The translations under genes were made by a program, and so were the position numbers. Positions 45,131 through 53,608 of a stretch of DNA of 64,000 nucleotides are shown piece by piece. The stretch covers positions 1 through 64,000 of the forward strand of contig NZ_VHLH01000025.1 in the NCBI RefSeq assembly GCF_006516965.1. The letters are read 5' to 3'. This stretch comes from Pararhizobium mangrovi (GTDB lineage Bacteria > Pseudomonadota > Alphaproteobacteria > Rhizobiales > Rhizobiaceae). How positions within the stretch are numbered: position 1 is the first letter of the stretch; each line of letters opens with the position of its first letter. The notes under the pieces are model-generated. The model had not been told where the DNA came from and ran no database searches. It was given only the letters and a program-made list of their open reading frames with translations.

Positions 45131-46357
45131 CTATCGCTCGCGCGTCAGCGCCTTCGGGTCGAGCAGGTAGCGGTCGAAGAGCGGCAGGCTCGCCGCGCCG
45201 AGCGCGCGCGCGAGCGAGCCGATCGATCCGGCACGAATTTCGGGCACCGTTATGCCGGCGCAATCGAGATCGTCCATGTGCCGGCGCGTCGCCTCAACGA
45301 CGGCATCGCGGTAGGCCACCGGCAATCCGCCGTCGATGATCACGGTCGAAAAATCGATCACCGCAACGGCGGCGACGACCGCGCGCGAGAGCCCGGCCGC
45401 GGCCTGCTCGACCCAGGCTTCGGCATAGCGCTCGATGCCGCTCCAGTCGTCCGGTGTCCGCCAGAGCGGGGAAGCATCGATGCCGTCGGCGACGAGCATG
45501 CGTTCCAGCAGGATGATCGAGGCGACGTCGATGAGCTGCGCGACGCCGTCGCCCGATGGATCGGGAACCGGGATGGAGCCGAGCGCACCGGCATTGCCCG
45601 TCCGTCCGGCATAAAGATGCCCGTCGAGCACGATGCCGCCGCCGACGAACGTGCCGAGATAGAAATAGATGAAGTCGCCATGGCCGGTATGATCGCCGAA
45701 GACGAGCTCGGCCGCACATGCCGCCGTCGCATCGTTCTGGAGATAGACCGTATAGGCGCACACGGCCTCGATCTCGCTGCGCAGATCGACGGTACGCCAG
45801 ACATCGAGTTCGTGCGCCGGCACGCCCATCTCGTGTGCCCAGTTCCAGGGTTCGAAGGGAATGGCGATGCCGAGTCCGGCGATGCGCGCCCTCAAGGCCG
45901 GCGCAAGCTTCTCCTCGAAGGCGGCGATCCCGCTCTTCGCGAAGGACACGATCTCCGCGGGCCGCGGCCAGGCGTAGCTGCGCCGCAGGGCGGCCAGGGA
46001 CCGTCCGAGAAAGTCGACGAGCACGATGTCGGCACTGCGCCTGCCCACCTTCAGCCCGACGAAGAACGCGCCCTCGGGATTGATCGAAAGCGGCACCGAC
46101 GGCTGGCCGACCCGCCCCCGGATCGGCTCGCCGCGCACGAAGAGCCCCTCCCCTTCGAGATCGCGCATGATGACGGAGATCGTCTGCGCCGAAAGGCCCG
46201 TCATCCGGGCGAGCTCGGTCTTCGTCAGCCGGCCGTGACGCCGCACGAGGCTGAGCGCCAGCCGCGCGTTGTGCGCGCGCATTCCGCTCTGGTTGGAGCC
46301 TCGCGGCGACGGGGCGCGCTCTGCCCCTTCGCCCTCCCCGTCCGTTCCGTCCTCCAC
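45131..46357 (-). CDS. frcR: ROK-family transcriptional regulator, FrcR-like
   Basis: A sugar-responsive repressor divergent from the fructose transporter operon. The 408-residue product has an N-terminal winged helix (HNARLALSLVRRHGRLTKTE; TGLSAQTISVIMRDLEGEG) and a ROK sugar-kinase-like domain (FYLGTFVGGGIVLDGHLYAG). The ROK zinc motif (CxCGxxGC) is absent, as in several regulators of this kind. I start at GTG 46357 because AAGGGAGG lies six bases upstream; the open frame runs to 46414. Position opposite frcB matches rhizobial frc loci. Confidence 0.85.
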   Translation of the reverse strand: MEDGTDGEGEGAERAPSPRGSNQSGMRAHNARLALSLVRRHGRLTKTELARMTGLSAQTISVIMRDLEGEGLFVRGEPIRGRVGQPSVPLSINPEGAFFVGLKVGRRSADIVLVDFLGRSLAALRRSYAWPRPAEIVSFAKSGIAAFEEKLAPALRARIAGLGIAIPFEPWNWAHEMGVPAHELDVWRTVDLRSEIEAVCAYTVYLQNDATAACAAELVFGDHTGHGDFIYFYLGTFVGGGIVLDGHLYAGRTGNAGALGSIPVPDPSGDGVAQLIDVASIILLERMLVADGIDASPLWRTPDDWSGIERYAEAWVEQAAAGLSRAVVAAVAVIDFSTVIIDGGLPVAYRDAVVEATRRHMDDLDCAGITVPEIRAGSIGSLARALGAASLPLFDRYLLDPKALTRER

Positions 46358-46435
46358 GAAAGCCTCCCTTCGGCGCCGATATTCCGAAGGTCGGGCGTAT
46401 CGATCGCGGCCCACCTTGCGCCGGGTACGCGTTCT

Positions 46436-46500
46436 GTCAAGGAGTTAATAATTAAGATTGATTTATTTATTGACTTATGACGGACGGTGGTATTCTCTTC
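46436..46500. promoter_or_regulatory. frcR-frcB divergent control region
   Basis: This is one of the most AT-rich stretches in the window. It holds a near-symmetric TTAATAATTAA at 46445-46455, a likely operator half. TTGACT at 46470-46475 and TATTCT at 46491-46496 form a plausible frcB promoter (15-base spacer). On the other strand TTGACA lies at 46440-46435. Confidence 0.45.
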
Positions 46501-46564
46501 TCCATGGGCGATGCGGGAGGACAGTCATCGCTGCCGAAATTCACCATCCGGGAGGAGAATACCG

Positions 46565-47629
46565 ATGCGATTTCCATCCATCGTCGTAACGACGCTCATC
46601 GGCGGCGCGGTAGCTGGCGCATTCGCTGCCGCACCGGCGCTCGCGCAGAGCGACAGCGGCTCCGGCGGCAGCTCGGGTTCCGGCAAGAAGGCCAGCGCCT
46701 GCCTGATCACCAAGACCGATACGAACCCCTATTTCGTGACGATGAAGAAGGGCGCCGTCGAGAAGGCCAAGGAACTCGGCGTCGACCTCAAGACCTATGC
46801 CGGCAAGTACGACGGCGACAACCAGTCCCAGGTCGACGCCATCGAATCCTGCATGGCCGACAAGGCGAACGGCATTCTCATCACCCCCTCCGACACGAAG
46901 GCGATCGTGCCGACGGTCAAGAAGGCGCGCGACGCCGGCATCCTCGTCATCGCTCTCGACACGACGCTCGAGCCGACGGATGCGGCCGACGCCACCTTCG
47001 CGACTGACAATTTCCAGGCCGGCAAGCTGATTGGCGAATGGGCGAAGAAGACGCTGGGGGACAAGGAAGCCCACATCGCCTTCCTCGATCTCGCCACGAG
47101 CCAGCCTTCCGTCGACGTCCAGCGCGACCAGGGTTTCATGGTCGGCTTCGGCATCGACCCGAAGGACAAGAACAAATGGGGCGACGAGGACGACAAGCGC
47201 ATTGTCGGCCATGACGTCACCGGCGGGGCCGAGGACGGCGGGCGTACGGCGATGGAAAACCTCCTGCAGGAGGATCCGGGCACCAATCTCGTCTACACCA
47301 TCAACGAACCGGCCGCAGCCGGCGCCTATCAGGCTTTGAAGGCTGTGGGCCTCGAGAAACAGGCGACGATCGTCTCGATCGACGGCGGCTGCCCGGGCGT
47401 GAAGAACGTGCAGGACGGCGTCATTGGTGCGACCTCGCAGCAGTATCCCCTGCAGATGGCCGCACAGGGCATCGAGGCGATCCAGAAATACGTCGAGACC
47501 GGCGCGAAGCCGCAAAAGAGCGAAGGCCTCGATTTCCACAATACCGGCGTCAACCTCGTGACCGACAAGCCCGTCGACGGGGTGCCGTCGATCAGCGTCA
47601 AGGAAGGCCTCGATAAGTGCTGGGGCTGA
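46565..47629 (+). CDS. frcB: Fructose ABC transporter substrate-binding protein FrcB
   Basis: FrcB is the periplasmic binding protein for fructose (and related sugars) in rhizobia. The 354-residue product has a signal peptide (about 1-28, ending APALAQ). A type 1 periplasmic fold follows: [39 protein letters not shown], and [27 protein letters not shown] upstream of ATG 46565 fixes the start; the longer frame lacks a signal. A strong hairpin follows the stop, as often seen where the binding protein is made in excess. Confidence 0.92.
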   Translation: MRFPSIVVTTLIGGAVAGAFAAAPALAQSDSGSGGSSGSGKKASACLITKTDTNPYFVTMKKGAVEKAKELGVDLKTYAGKYDGDNQSQVDAIESCMADKANGILITPSDTKAIVPTVKKARDAGILVIALDTTLEPTDAADATFATDNFQAGKLIGEWAKKTLGDKEAHIAFLDLATSQPSVDVQRDQGFMVGFGIDPKDKNKWGDEDDKRIVGHDVTGGAEDGGRTAMENLLQEDPGTNLVYTINEPAAAGAYQALKAVGLEKQATIVSIDGGCPGVKNVQDGVIGATSQQYPLQMAAQGIEAIQKYVETGAKPQKSEGLDFHNTGVNLVTDKPVDGVPSISVKEGLDKCWG

Positions 47630-47651
47630 TCCGCCCGGCCGCATGAGAAGG

Positions 47652-47689
47652 GCCGGACGCCGTCAGGGCATCCCGTCCCGGCGTCCGGC
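47652..47689 (+). terminator. Intercistronic hairpin between frcB and frcC
   Basis: GCCGGACGCCG at 47652-47662 pairs perfectly with CGGCGTCCGGC at 47679-47689 around a 15-base loop. No T-run follows. It is best read as an attenuator or mRNA-stabilising element that lets FrcB outnumber the transporter subunits. Confidence 0.65.
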
Positions 47690-47766
47690 ATCCGAAATCC
47701 TGTGCCGTCCGGCCCCTACGGTGAAATTCGGTGGCCGATCGCGATGCACGCTTCAGGGAGGAGCGC

Positions 47767-48813
47767 ATGAGCGAGCAGACCCTTGCAGCCGGCGAGAGCG
47801 AACGCCCCTCGTTCGACGAGCACGAACGGACGTTCCTGCAGAAAATCCAGCACTTCCTGCACTCCAATCCCGCCGCCGTTCCGCTGATCGTGCTCGTCGT
47901 CTCCACGATCGTCTTTGCGTTCATCATCGGCCCGCGCTTTTATTCCGCCTTCACGCTGACCCTGATCCTGCAGCAGGTGGCGATCACCGGCATCGTCAGC
48001 GCGGGTCAGACATTGGTGATCCTGACGGCCGGCATCGACCTTTCCGTCGGTGCGATGATGGTGCTTTCCTCCGTCGTCATGGGCCAGTGTGCCATGCATT
48101 ACGGCTTTCCCGGGCCGATCGCCGTCCTTGCCGGGCTTGCAGTCGGAACGCTGTGCGGCGTCATCAACGGGCTTCTCGTCGCCTTCGTGAGACTGCCGCC
48201 CTTCATCGTCACGCTCGGCACCTGGTCGATCTACGGCGCGGCGACCTTCATCTATTCGGGCAACGAGACCGTGCGCAGCCAGGACATCGACGCCACGGCG
48301 CCGATCCTGCATTTCTTCGGCCAGTCCTTCCGCATCGGCGGCGCCGTCTTCACCTATGGCGTCGTGCTCATGGTCGTGATCGCCGCGATCCTCTGGTACG
48401 CGCTGAACCATACCGCATGGGGCCGGCATCTCTATGCCGTCGGTGACGACAAGGATGCCTCGCTTCTTTCCGGCATTCGCGTCTCGCGCGTGCTGATTTC
48501 CGTCTACGCCGTCGCCGGGCTCATCTGCGCCGTCGCCGGCTGGACGCTCATCGGGCGTATCGGTTCGGTCTCGCCGCAGGCTGGCCAGCTCGAGAACATC
48601 AACGCCATCACCGCCGTCGTGATCGGCGGCACGTCGCTCTTCGGCGGTCGCGGCTCGATCCTCGGCACGCTCTTCGGCGCCCTCATCGTCGGCGTCTTCT
48701 CGCTCGGCCTGAGGCTCGTCGGCACCGACCCGCAATGGACGCAGCTTACCGTCGGCGCCCTCATCATCGTCGCCGTGGCGACCGACCAGTGGATCAGAAA
48801 GGTCTCGACATGA
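47767..48813 (+). CDS. frcC: Fructose ABC transporter permease FrcC
   Basis: FrcC is the inner-membrane permease of the RbsC/AraH type. The 348-residue product has a charged cytoplasmic N-terminus (about 1-40) and then roughly ten hydrophobic helices. Conserved pieces are GIVSAGQTLVILTAGIDLSVGAMM, here split as GQTLVILTAGIDLSVG and AMMVLSSVV, then FIVTLGTWSIYGAA, and VVIGGTSLFGGRGSILG. AGGGAGGAG supports ATG 47767. Its stop overlaps the frcA start. Confidence 0.93.
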   Translation: MSEQTLAAGESERPSFDEHERTFLQKIQHFLHSNPAAVPLIVLVVSTIVFAFIIGPRFYSAFTLTLILQQVAITGIVSAGQTLVILTAGIDLSVGAMMVLSSVVMGQCAMHYGFPGPIAVLAGLAVGTLCGVINGLLVAFVRLPPFIVTLGTWSIYGAATFIYSGNETVRSQDIDATAPILHFFGQSFRIGGAVFTYGVVLMVVIAAILWYALNHTAWGRHLYAVGDDKDASLLSGIRVSRVLISVYAVAGLICAVAGWTLIGRIGSVSPQAGQLENINAITAVVIGGTSLFGGRGSILGTLFGALIVGVFSLGLRLVGTDPQWTQLTVGALIIVAVATDQWIRKVST

Positions 48814-49598
48814 GCGACCGTGCGCAAGAGCCGATCCTTTCGGCCCGCAACCTCGTGAAACGCTATGGCCGCGTGACCGCACTCAACAACGCCGATTTTG
48901 ATCTTTATCCGGGCGAAGTGCTGGCGGTCATCGGCGACAACGGCGCCGGCAAATCGACGCTCATCAAGGCGATCTCAGGCGCGGTGATCCCCGACGAAGG
49001 CGAGATCCGGCTGAACGGCCAGCCGGTGCAGTTCACCTCGCCCATGCAGGCGCGCGCCGCGGGCATCGAGACCGTCTACCAGACGCTTGCGCTCTCGCCT
49101 GCCCTTTCTATTTCAGACAACATGTTCCTCGGTCGCGAAATCCGCAAGAAAGGCATGCTCGGCAAGGTTTTCCGCATGCTCGACCGGCCGGAGATGGAGC
49201 GCTACTCGCGCGAGAAGCTCTCCGACCTCGGGCTGATGACGATCCAGAACATCGGCCAGGCCGTTGAAACGCTTTCCGGCGGCCAGCGCCAGGGCGTCGC
49301 CGTCGCCCGCGCCGCGGCCTTCGCAGCGAAGGTCATCATCATGGACGAGCCGACGGCCGCCCTCGGCGTGAAGGAGTCCGGCCGCGTGCTCGAACTCATC
49401 CGCGACGTGAAGAAGCGCGGCCTGCCGATCGTGCTTATCTCGCACAACATGCCGCATGTCTTCGAGGTGGCCGACCGGGTGCACATCCACCGCCTCGGCC
49501 GGCGCATCGCCGTCGTCGACCCGAAGCAGATGTCGGCCTCCGACGCGGTGGCCATCATGACGGGCGCAATGAAGCCGCAGGAACTGGCCGCCGCATGA
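48810..49598 (+). CDS. frcA: Fructose ABC transporter ATP-binding protein FrcA
   Basis: FrcA energises fructose import. The 262-residue product is a single ABC domain, in contrast to the double-domain RbsA type: Walker A IGDNGAGKSTLIKAI near residue 45, signature ETLSGGQRQGVAVARA, and Walker B AKVIIMDEPTAALG. It overlaps frcC and frcK by four bases each (ATGA), so subunits are co-translated. Confidence 0.94.
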   Translation: MSDRAQEPILSARNLVKRYGRVTALNNADFDLYPGEVLAVIGDNGAGKSTLIKAISGAVIPDEGEIRLNGQPVQFTSPMQARAAGIETVYQTLALSPALSISDNMFLGREIRKKGMLGKVFRMLDRPEMERYSREKLSDLGLMTIQNIGQAVETLSGGQRQGVAVARAAAFAAKVIIMDEPTAALGVKESGRVLELIRDVKKRGLPIVLISHNMPHVFEVADRVHIHRLGRRIAVVDPKQMSASDAVAIMTGAMKPQELAAA

Positions 49599-50290
49599 TG
49601 CCGGTAACGGCCGAAGCACTCGCCGAGCACCTGCTTGCAGCCCTTGCGAACGTGCGGAAAGACCGCCTCATCGTCGCCATCGCCGGCCCGCCCGGCGCCG
49701 GAAAGTCGACGCTCGCCGGCCATCTCGCCGATACGCTCGAGACTGGGGCCGGCAGCGGCACGGCGATCGTCGTCGGCATGGACGGGTTCCATCTCGACGA
49801 CACGGTGCTCGAGGCGCGTGGCCATCGCGCGCGCAAGGGCGCCCCGTTCACCTTCGACGTCGCGGGTCTTCACGCCACGCTCGCACGCATCGAAAACGGC
49901 AAGGAAGCGGTCGCCGTCCCCGTCTTCGATCGTAGCCTCGAGCTCGCACGCGCCGGCGCCTGCATCGTCGAGCCAAGGCATCGCATCGTCCTCGTCGAAG
50001 GCAATTACCTTCTTCTCGAAGAGGCGCCATGGTGCGATCTCGCACCCCTCTTCGACATGACGATCATGATCGAATCGGACCGGACAACACTCCGCCGCCG
50101 CCTGACGGAACGCTGGCTCGGCCATGGCCTGGACGAAGCCGCAGCCCGCGCCAAAGTCGAAGAAAACGACGCCCCGAACGCCGACCTCGTCCAGTCGGCA
50201 AGCCGCCCTGCCACGATGGTCTTCCAAAGCCCGCCTGACCCGGAAGACCAGGCCACCCGTCCCACCGGACGCCCCGTCCCGTCCGGTTGA
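49595..50290 (+). CDS. frcK: Fructose/sugar kinase-like protein FrcK
   Basis: FrcK is the kinase-like last gene of the rhizobial frcBCAK operon and belongs to the uridine kinase/pantothenate kinase-type P-loop family. The 231-residue product has the P-loop AIAGPPGAGKSTLAGHLA near residue 30. MDGFHLDDTVLEARGHRARKG holds the substrate-binding region (split as MDGFHLDDTVLE and RGHRARKG), and RIVLVEGNYLLLEEAPW follows. It overlaps frcA by four bases. The last 25 residues are Pro-rich. It presumably phosphorylates the imported sugar. Confidence 0.85.
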   Translation: MMPVTAEALAEHLLAALANVRKDRLIVAIAGPPGAGKSTLAGHLADTLETGAGSGTAIVVGMDGFHLDDTVLEARGHRARKGAPFTFDVAGLHATLARIENGKEAVAVPVFDRSLELARAGACIVEPRHRIVLVEGNYLLLEEAPWCDLAPLFDMTIMIESDRTTLRRRLTERWLGHGLDEAAARAKVEENDAPNADLVQSASRPATMVFQSPPDPEDQATRPTGRPVPSG

Positions 50291-50326
50291 CAACCCGCCA
50301 CGCAACCCTCTATGTCACGCAGCGCT

Positions 50327-50411
50327 GCCCAGATGGCGGAATTGGTAGACGCGCACGGTTCAGGTCCGTGTGCCGAAAGGCGTGGAGGTTCGAGTCCTCT
50401 TCTGGGCACCA
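50327..50411 (+). tRNA. tRNA-Leu (anticodon CAG)
   Basis: An 85-base class II tRNA including the encoded CCA. Acceptor arms GCCCAGA (50327-50333) and TCTGGGC (50401-50407) pair fully, the discriminator is A, the anticodon loop reads TTCAGGT, and the T loop is GTTCGAGTCC. It has the long variable arm expected for leucine. Confidence 0.96.
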
Positions 50412-51000
50412 TTCCCCTGTTCGAGATCGTCCGATCCAGCCCGAACAGCTCTTCATTCCCCTGAAAATTCCAACTTTTCGATTCTACCGTGTCCGACGCG
50501 GTCTGTCGGTATCGCGGCTTTCATGATGGCGTACGTCGATCCGACGCCAACATATGGATGCCGGCATGGCTTCTTCGGATCGCAAAACAAGGATGTAAGG
50601 GCTTCGGAACGGCGTGAGAAACACAGGGATTGCAGTCGCCATTCCTGTGATATCGACGATTGGCTCGGAGCTGTGGCGAGGCGCCTATTGCTTCCGACGA
50701 GCGAAAATCTCGTTTTCGCGCCGATGCTTCGTCAGCCGGAAGATGCCGGACGAGCAGAACATTCCGGTGGGCTGCGTACCGCTACGCTAGAACGGTGACA
50801 ATGCGCCGGAGAACAATGGCTGAATCAAGCGATCCTCCGCGTGAGGCGGAGGAGCTTTCCGGGAGAATTGGCCAGCCGAACTCGACGTCGCCGCCATTTG
50901 CGTTCTATCGGGTAGCCGAGAACGTAGGAGCGCCGCGTCTTTGTGCACGTGATAAAGTAAAATCGTAAATTAAAGGCCAGAGGGAACCCCGACCTGTCCC
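50412..51000. other. Long intergenic region after tRNA-Leu
   Basis: Nearly 600 bases in which I find no gene with coding character. Open frames exist, for example 50370-50798 and 50660-50968 on the + strand, but their translations match nothing recognisable and lack ribosome binding sites. Base composition is lower in GC than the neighbours. The end near 50950-50975 is AT-rich (AAAGTAAAATCG, TAAATTAAAGG). It may be old decayed sequence. Confidence 0.45.
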
Positions 51001-51050
51001 GACCGCATGTCGCGATGCCAGTACATCCGTGGCCATCGCGTCATGCGGTC
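51001..51050 (-). terminator. Long hairpin downstream of the cold-shock gene
   Basis: GACCGCATG-T-CGCGATG at 51001-51017 and its counterpart CATCGCG-T-CATGCGGTC at 51034-51050 form a long stem with one mismatch and a further short pairing near the loop. It begins eight bases after the cold-shock stop on that gene's transcript. No T-run follows, so it may stabilise the mRNA 3' end as well as end it. Confidence 0.5.
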
Positions 51051-51057
51051 GAGTTGA

Positions 51058-51270
51058 TCAATCGGCAGCTTCGAGATTGTCCGCCGCGGACTTGCCGCTG
51101 CGCTTGTCCTGGACGACGTCGAAGTGGACCTTCTGGCCTTCGACCAGGGTACCCATGCCAGCGCGCTCGACGGCGGAGATATGGACAAAAACGTCCTGAT
51201 TGCCGTCGTCGGGCTGAATGAACCCGAAACCCTTGGTCGAGTTGAAGAACTTAACGGTACCAGTAGCCAT
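51058..51270 (-). CDS. Cold-shock protein (CspA family)
   Basis: A small single-stranded nucleic-acid-binding protein of 70 residues. It has the RNP1 motif [11 protein letters not shown] and the RNP2 motif [10 protein letters not shown] of the cold-shock domain, and starts [22 protein letters not shown] precedes ATG 51270. A candidate promoter at 51402-51430 would give a leader of about 125 bases, usual for csp genes and often involved in their temperature control. Confidence 0.95.
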   Translation of the reverse strand: MATGTVKFFNSTKGFGFIQPDDGNQDVFVHISAVERAGMGTLVEGQKVHFDVVQDKRSGKSAADNLEAAD

Positions 51271-51401
51271 ACGATTTCCTTTCAATCGCACATGAGAATG
51301 CCCGCCATTGGCGACGGGTTTGCCTATCGATTTTGAAGAGGGAAGATCGTAAGCGCCCTTCGGGACGCGGGAACAAAGTTCAACGACAAGATCGAGATGT
51401 T

Positions 51402-51430
51402 CATATAGGGGCTGCGACGCTTCTACACAA
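51402..51430 (-). promoter_or_regulatory. Candidate promoter of the cold-shock gene
   Basis: On the minus strand TTGTGT (51430-51425) and TATATG (51407-51402) are separated by exactly 17 bases. Transcription would start near 51395, leaving a long 5' leader. The -35 lies just inside the spacer to the upstream gene ending at 51440. Confidence 0.45.
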
Positions 51431-51439
51431 GCCTCGTCT

Positions 51440-51685
51440 TCAGTCGCCGAGCATGCCGGGCGGAAGCTCGCCGTAATGCGCCAGGATCTCGGGCTCTTCC
51501 AGCACTTCGCCGGTCTCGGTGTCGACGGTCTGTGCGACGGCGACCACACCGGCCACACGCTCGGCGTCTCGCTCGGCCCTGCCTCTCGCCTCGTCGGACG
51601 TCTTGAACTCCATCTGCCTCCCCTGAACGAGCTTTCGCCCCTGCTTTTCGAACTGCTGAACGATGTAAAGCGTCTTTTCGCTCAC
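51440..51685 (-). CDS. Small hypothetical protein
   Basis: Not recognised. From GTG 51685, with GGAAGG seven bases upstream, the product has 81 residues. It is soluble, with [20 protein letters not shown] and a helix [16 protein letters not shown], then a beta-rich [19 protein letters not shown] and PPGMLGD. The pattern looks like a real small folded protein. Upstream ATG 51718 is an alternative start with no Shine-Dalgarno. Confidence 0.6.
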   Translation of the reverse strand: MSEKTLYIVQQFEKQGRKLVQGRQMEFKTSDEARGRAERDAERVAGVVAVAQTVDTETGEVLEEPEILAHYGELPPGMLGD

Positions 51686-52146
51686 CTGCGGTACCTTCCG
51701 AAATCGGCTTTCGATCATCCGCCTCATACCGCGACCACGGCAATGAGCGCGACGGTTATATGCATCCGCTTCCAGCATGCGGTCGGTGCCCACCGTCATG
51801 GTCCTCGATCCGATTACCGCCAAACGCGGAGAAGCTCCACTTTTCTTGGCCCGCCTCCGCCCACCACAGACGGCTATCGCAACATGCGCCTGCGCCGCGA
51901 TGGCGATCACGTGGCTGCTACGCGGACAAACGTCGCCTGAGACGGGAACCGGAGCGCTCGGTGGCCACGTCCGGGCGAGTTCGCAACGCATCGACACTTC
52001 GCCGTCGTCGCTGCGTCGAGCAGTGCAAGGGCGGCGTGGTCGACCGCTCCGGCATCTGCGAACGCGTTGCCGGTCGATGGCGAAGCGGCGGTCGCATTTA
52101 CGAACGGACGGTACTGCGCCCGACTCGGAAAGGACGATTCCAATGA
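51686..52146. other. Intergenic region with no supported gene
   Basis: About 460 bases lie between the small hypothetical gene and the decayed ABC-transporter remnants. Short open frames on both strands give Arg/Pro/Ala-rich translations without family resemblance. Together with the remnants that follow, it reads as non-functional sequence. Confidence 0.45.
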
Positions 52147-52440
52147 CTAACTCTGAATACGAGAGCCGTCGTCAGGATCGAAGAGGTGGATGAGATCCGG
52201 CGAAGACGTGAGAAAGGTCTGATCGCCGATCCGTGCACTCGGCAGTCCCTCGAACATCTGAGTAACTTCAACGCCATCGACATCAAAAAGTTGGATCGTA
52301 AATGCGCCGGTAGGCTCTATCTGGGACAATGTCGCCGAGATACCGTTGGAACTGCTCGTTTTCAGGTGCTCCGGCCGCAGACCGAGAACAACGGTCCGTC
52401 CGGATCGACTCGAATAGGCATCGATTCTGCTGATCGGCTT
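52147..52440 (-). pseudogene. C-terminal remnant of a sugar ABC transporter ATPase (MalK/UgpC type)
   Basis: Only the tail of the ATPase remains. The minus frame reads TVVLGLRPEHLKTSSSNG, then the TOBE-like stretch ISATLSQIEPTGAFTIQLFD, FEGLPSARIGDQTFL and the ending LIHLFDPDDGSRIQS. This corresponds to the regulatory/TOBE end of MalK-type proteins, including the usual LFDP-G-R-I end. The whole nucleotide-binding domain is missing: upstream on this strand the sequence turns into the antisense of a permease fragment. It therefore looks like a deletion scar. Confidence 0.7.
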
Positions 52441-52450
52441 CTGGCGGACG

Positions 52451-52597
52451 ATGATCTTTCTTCCCGTTGCCATTCCCCAGAGCGTGTCGGCCGTCCTGTG
52501 GGGCGTTGTCCTGCGTCCGGACGGGCCCGTAAACGCCCTGCTCGCAGCCCTCGGCCTGCCCGAACAGCGCTTCCTCACATCCTCCGATCAAGCGCTC
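52451..52597 (+). pseudogene. Fragment of a sugar ABC transporter permease (MalF/UgpA type)
   Basis: The + frame reads IFLPVAIPQSVSAVLWGVVL, then RPDGPVNALLAALGLPEQRF and LTSSDQAL. This is the typical loop-helix region of MalF-type permeases (P-x-A-I-P ... W ... G-x-x-N ... L-G-L). Neither the N-terminal helices nor the C-terminal EAA region is present. At about 52600 the resemblance stops, and the nucleoside hydrolase begins in a different frame. Confidence 0.65.
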
Positions 52598-53421
52598 GCC
52601 TCGACCAGTTCGCGATCGTCCAGGCGCTGCTTTCGCCGGAGAAGATCGACCTGCAGGCCATCTACGCCGCGCCCTTTCACAATGCGAAGTCGAGCGGCCC
52701 CGAAGACGGCATGGAGCTCAGCTACGACGAGATCCTGCGTTTGCTCGAACGCCTCGATCGCAGCCCGGACGACTTCGTCTTCAAGGGCGTCAGGGCCTAT
52801 GTCGGCAAGGAAAAAGTCGTGCGGGAAGCGCCCGCCGTCGACGATCTCATCGAACGGGCCCGCGCGAGGACGCCCGAAGATCCGCTTTACGTCGTCGCGA
52901 TCGCCGCGATCAGCAACATCGCTTCGGCACTCCTGAAGGCGCCCGACATCATCGAGCGCATCGTGGTCGTCTGGCTCGGCGGGCATGCCCTGGAATGGCC
53001 GGATACGCGGGAATTCAACCTGCGCCAGGATGTCGGCGGAGCGCAGGTCCTCTTCGACAGCGGCGTGCCGCTCGTCCTCGTTCCCTGCATGGGCGTCGTC
53101 TCCCATCTGCATGCCAGCGTTCCGGAGATCGAACGCTACGTCGAACCGCACGGCGCCATCGGCGAGTTTCTCGCGATGCGATTCAAGTCGTATTCGGACG
53201 ACCATGTCGGCTGGACGAAAGAGATCTGGGACATGGCGCCGATCGGCTGGCTTCTGGACGAAAGCTGGGCACGCAGCGTCATCGTTCCGAGGCCGATCCT
53301 GACGGATCAGGTCACATGGAGCGTCGACCGAAGCCGCCATCCCATCCGCTACGTCAACTGGATCGATCGGGACGGTATCCTGCGCGACTTCTTTGCGAAA
53401 CTGAAGGCACGGCAACCGTAG
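52598..53421 (+). pseudogene. Nucleoside hydrolase missing its N-terminus
   Basis: The frame from about 52598 reads LDQFAIVQALLSPEKIDLQA, IYAAPFHNAKSSGPEDGMEL, and continues to the family C-terminus (DVGGAQVLFDSGVPLVLVPC; MAPIGWLLDESWARS). Family members begin with a calcium- and ribose-binding Asp cluster of the form DTDxxxxxDDQFAI; here only DQFAI remains, preceded by permease sequence. Without those Asp residues it should be inactive. Possible later starts, such as the Met near 52710, would remove still more. The body is otherwise well kept, suggesting a recent event. Confidence 0.75.
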
Positions 53422-53608
53422 GATCGAGACCTTTCGCTTCGGATCGTCGCCGGACACCTGCCCGTGCCTGAGCGTGACCGCTATCGCGTCCTCGACGTCG
53501 TACCCGACGACGGACGCCGCATGCATGCCGTCGCCTTCAGGCCACCGGATGCGCGGCGCCACGCGTTCATGGCCATGGCTGCTTTCCAGGCATCGGGAAA
53601 CGCCTGGT
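53422..53608. other. Gap between nucleoside hydrolase remnant and dinB
   Basis: No supported gene. A + frame from 53464 reads VLDVVPDDGRRMHAVAFRPP and MAMAAFQASG, then runs antisense into dinB. It may be a piece of a lost gene, but I do not recognise it. Confidence 0.35.

Noticed and set aside
46358-46414. Longer FrcR start at GTG 46414
   Set aside because: No ribosome binding site lies there, whereas AAGGGAGG precedes GTG 46357 at good spacing.
50327-53421. Genomic island inserted at tRNA-Leu
   Set aside because: No integrase, transposase, direct repeat of the tRNA end or phage gene was seen; kept only as a weak possibility.
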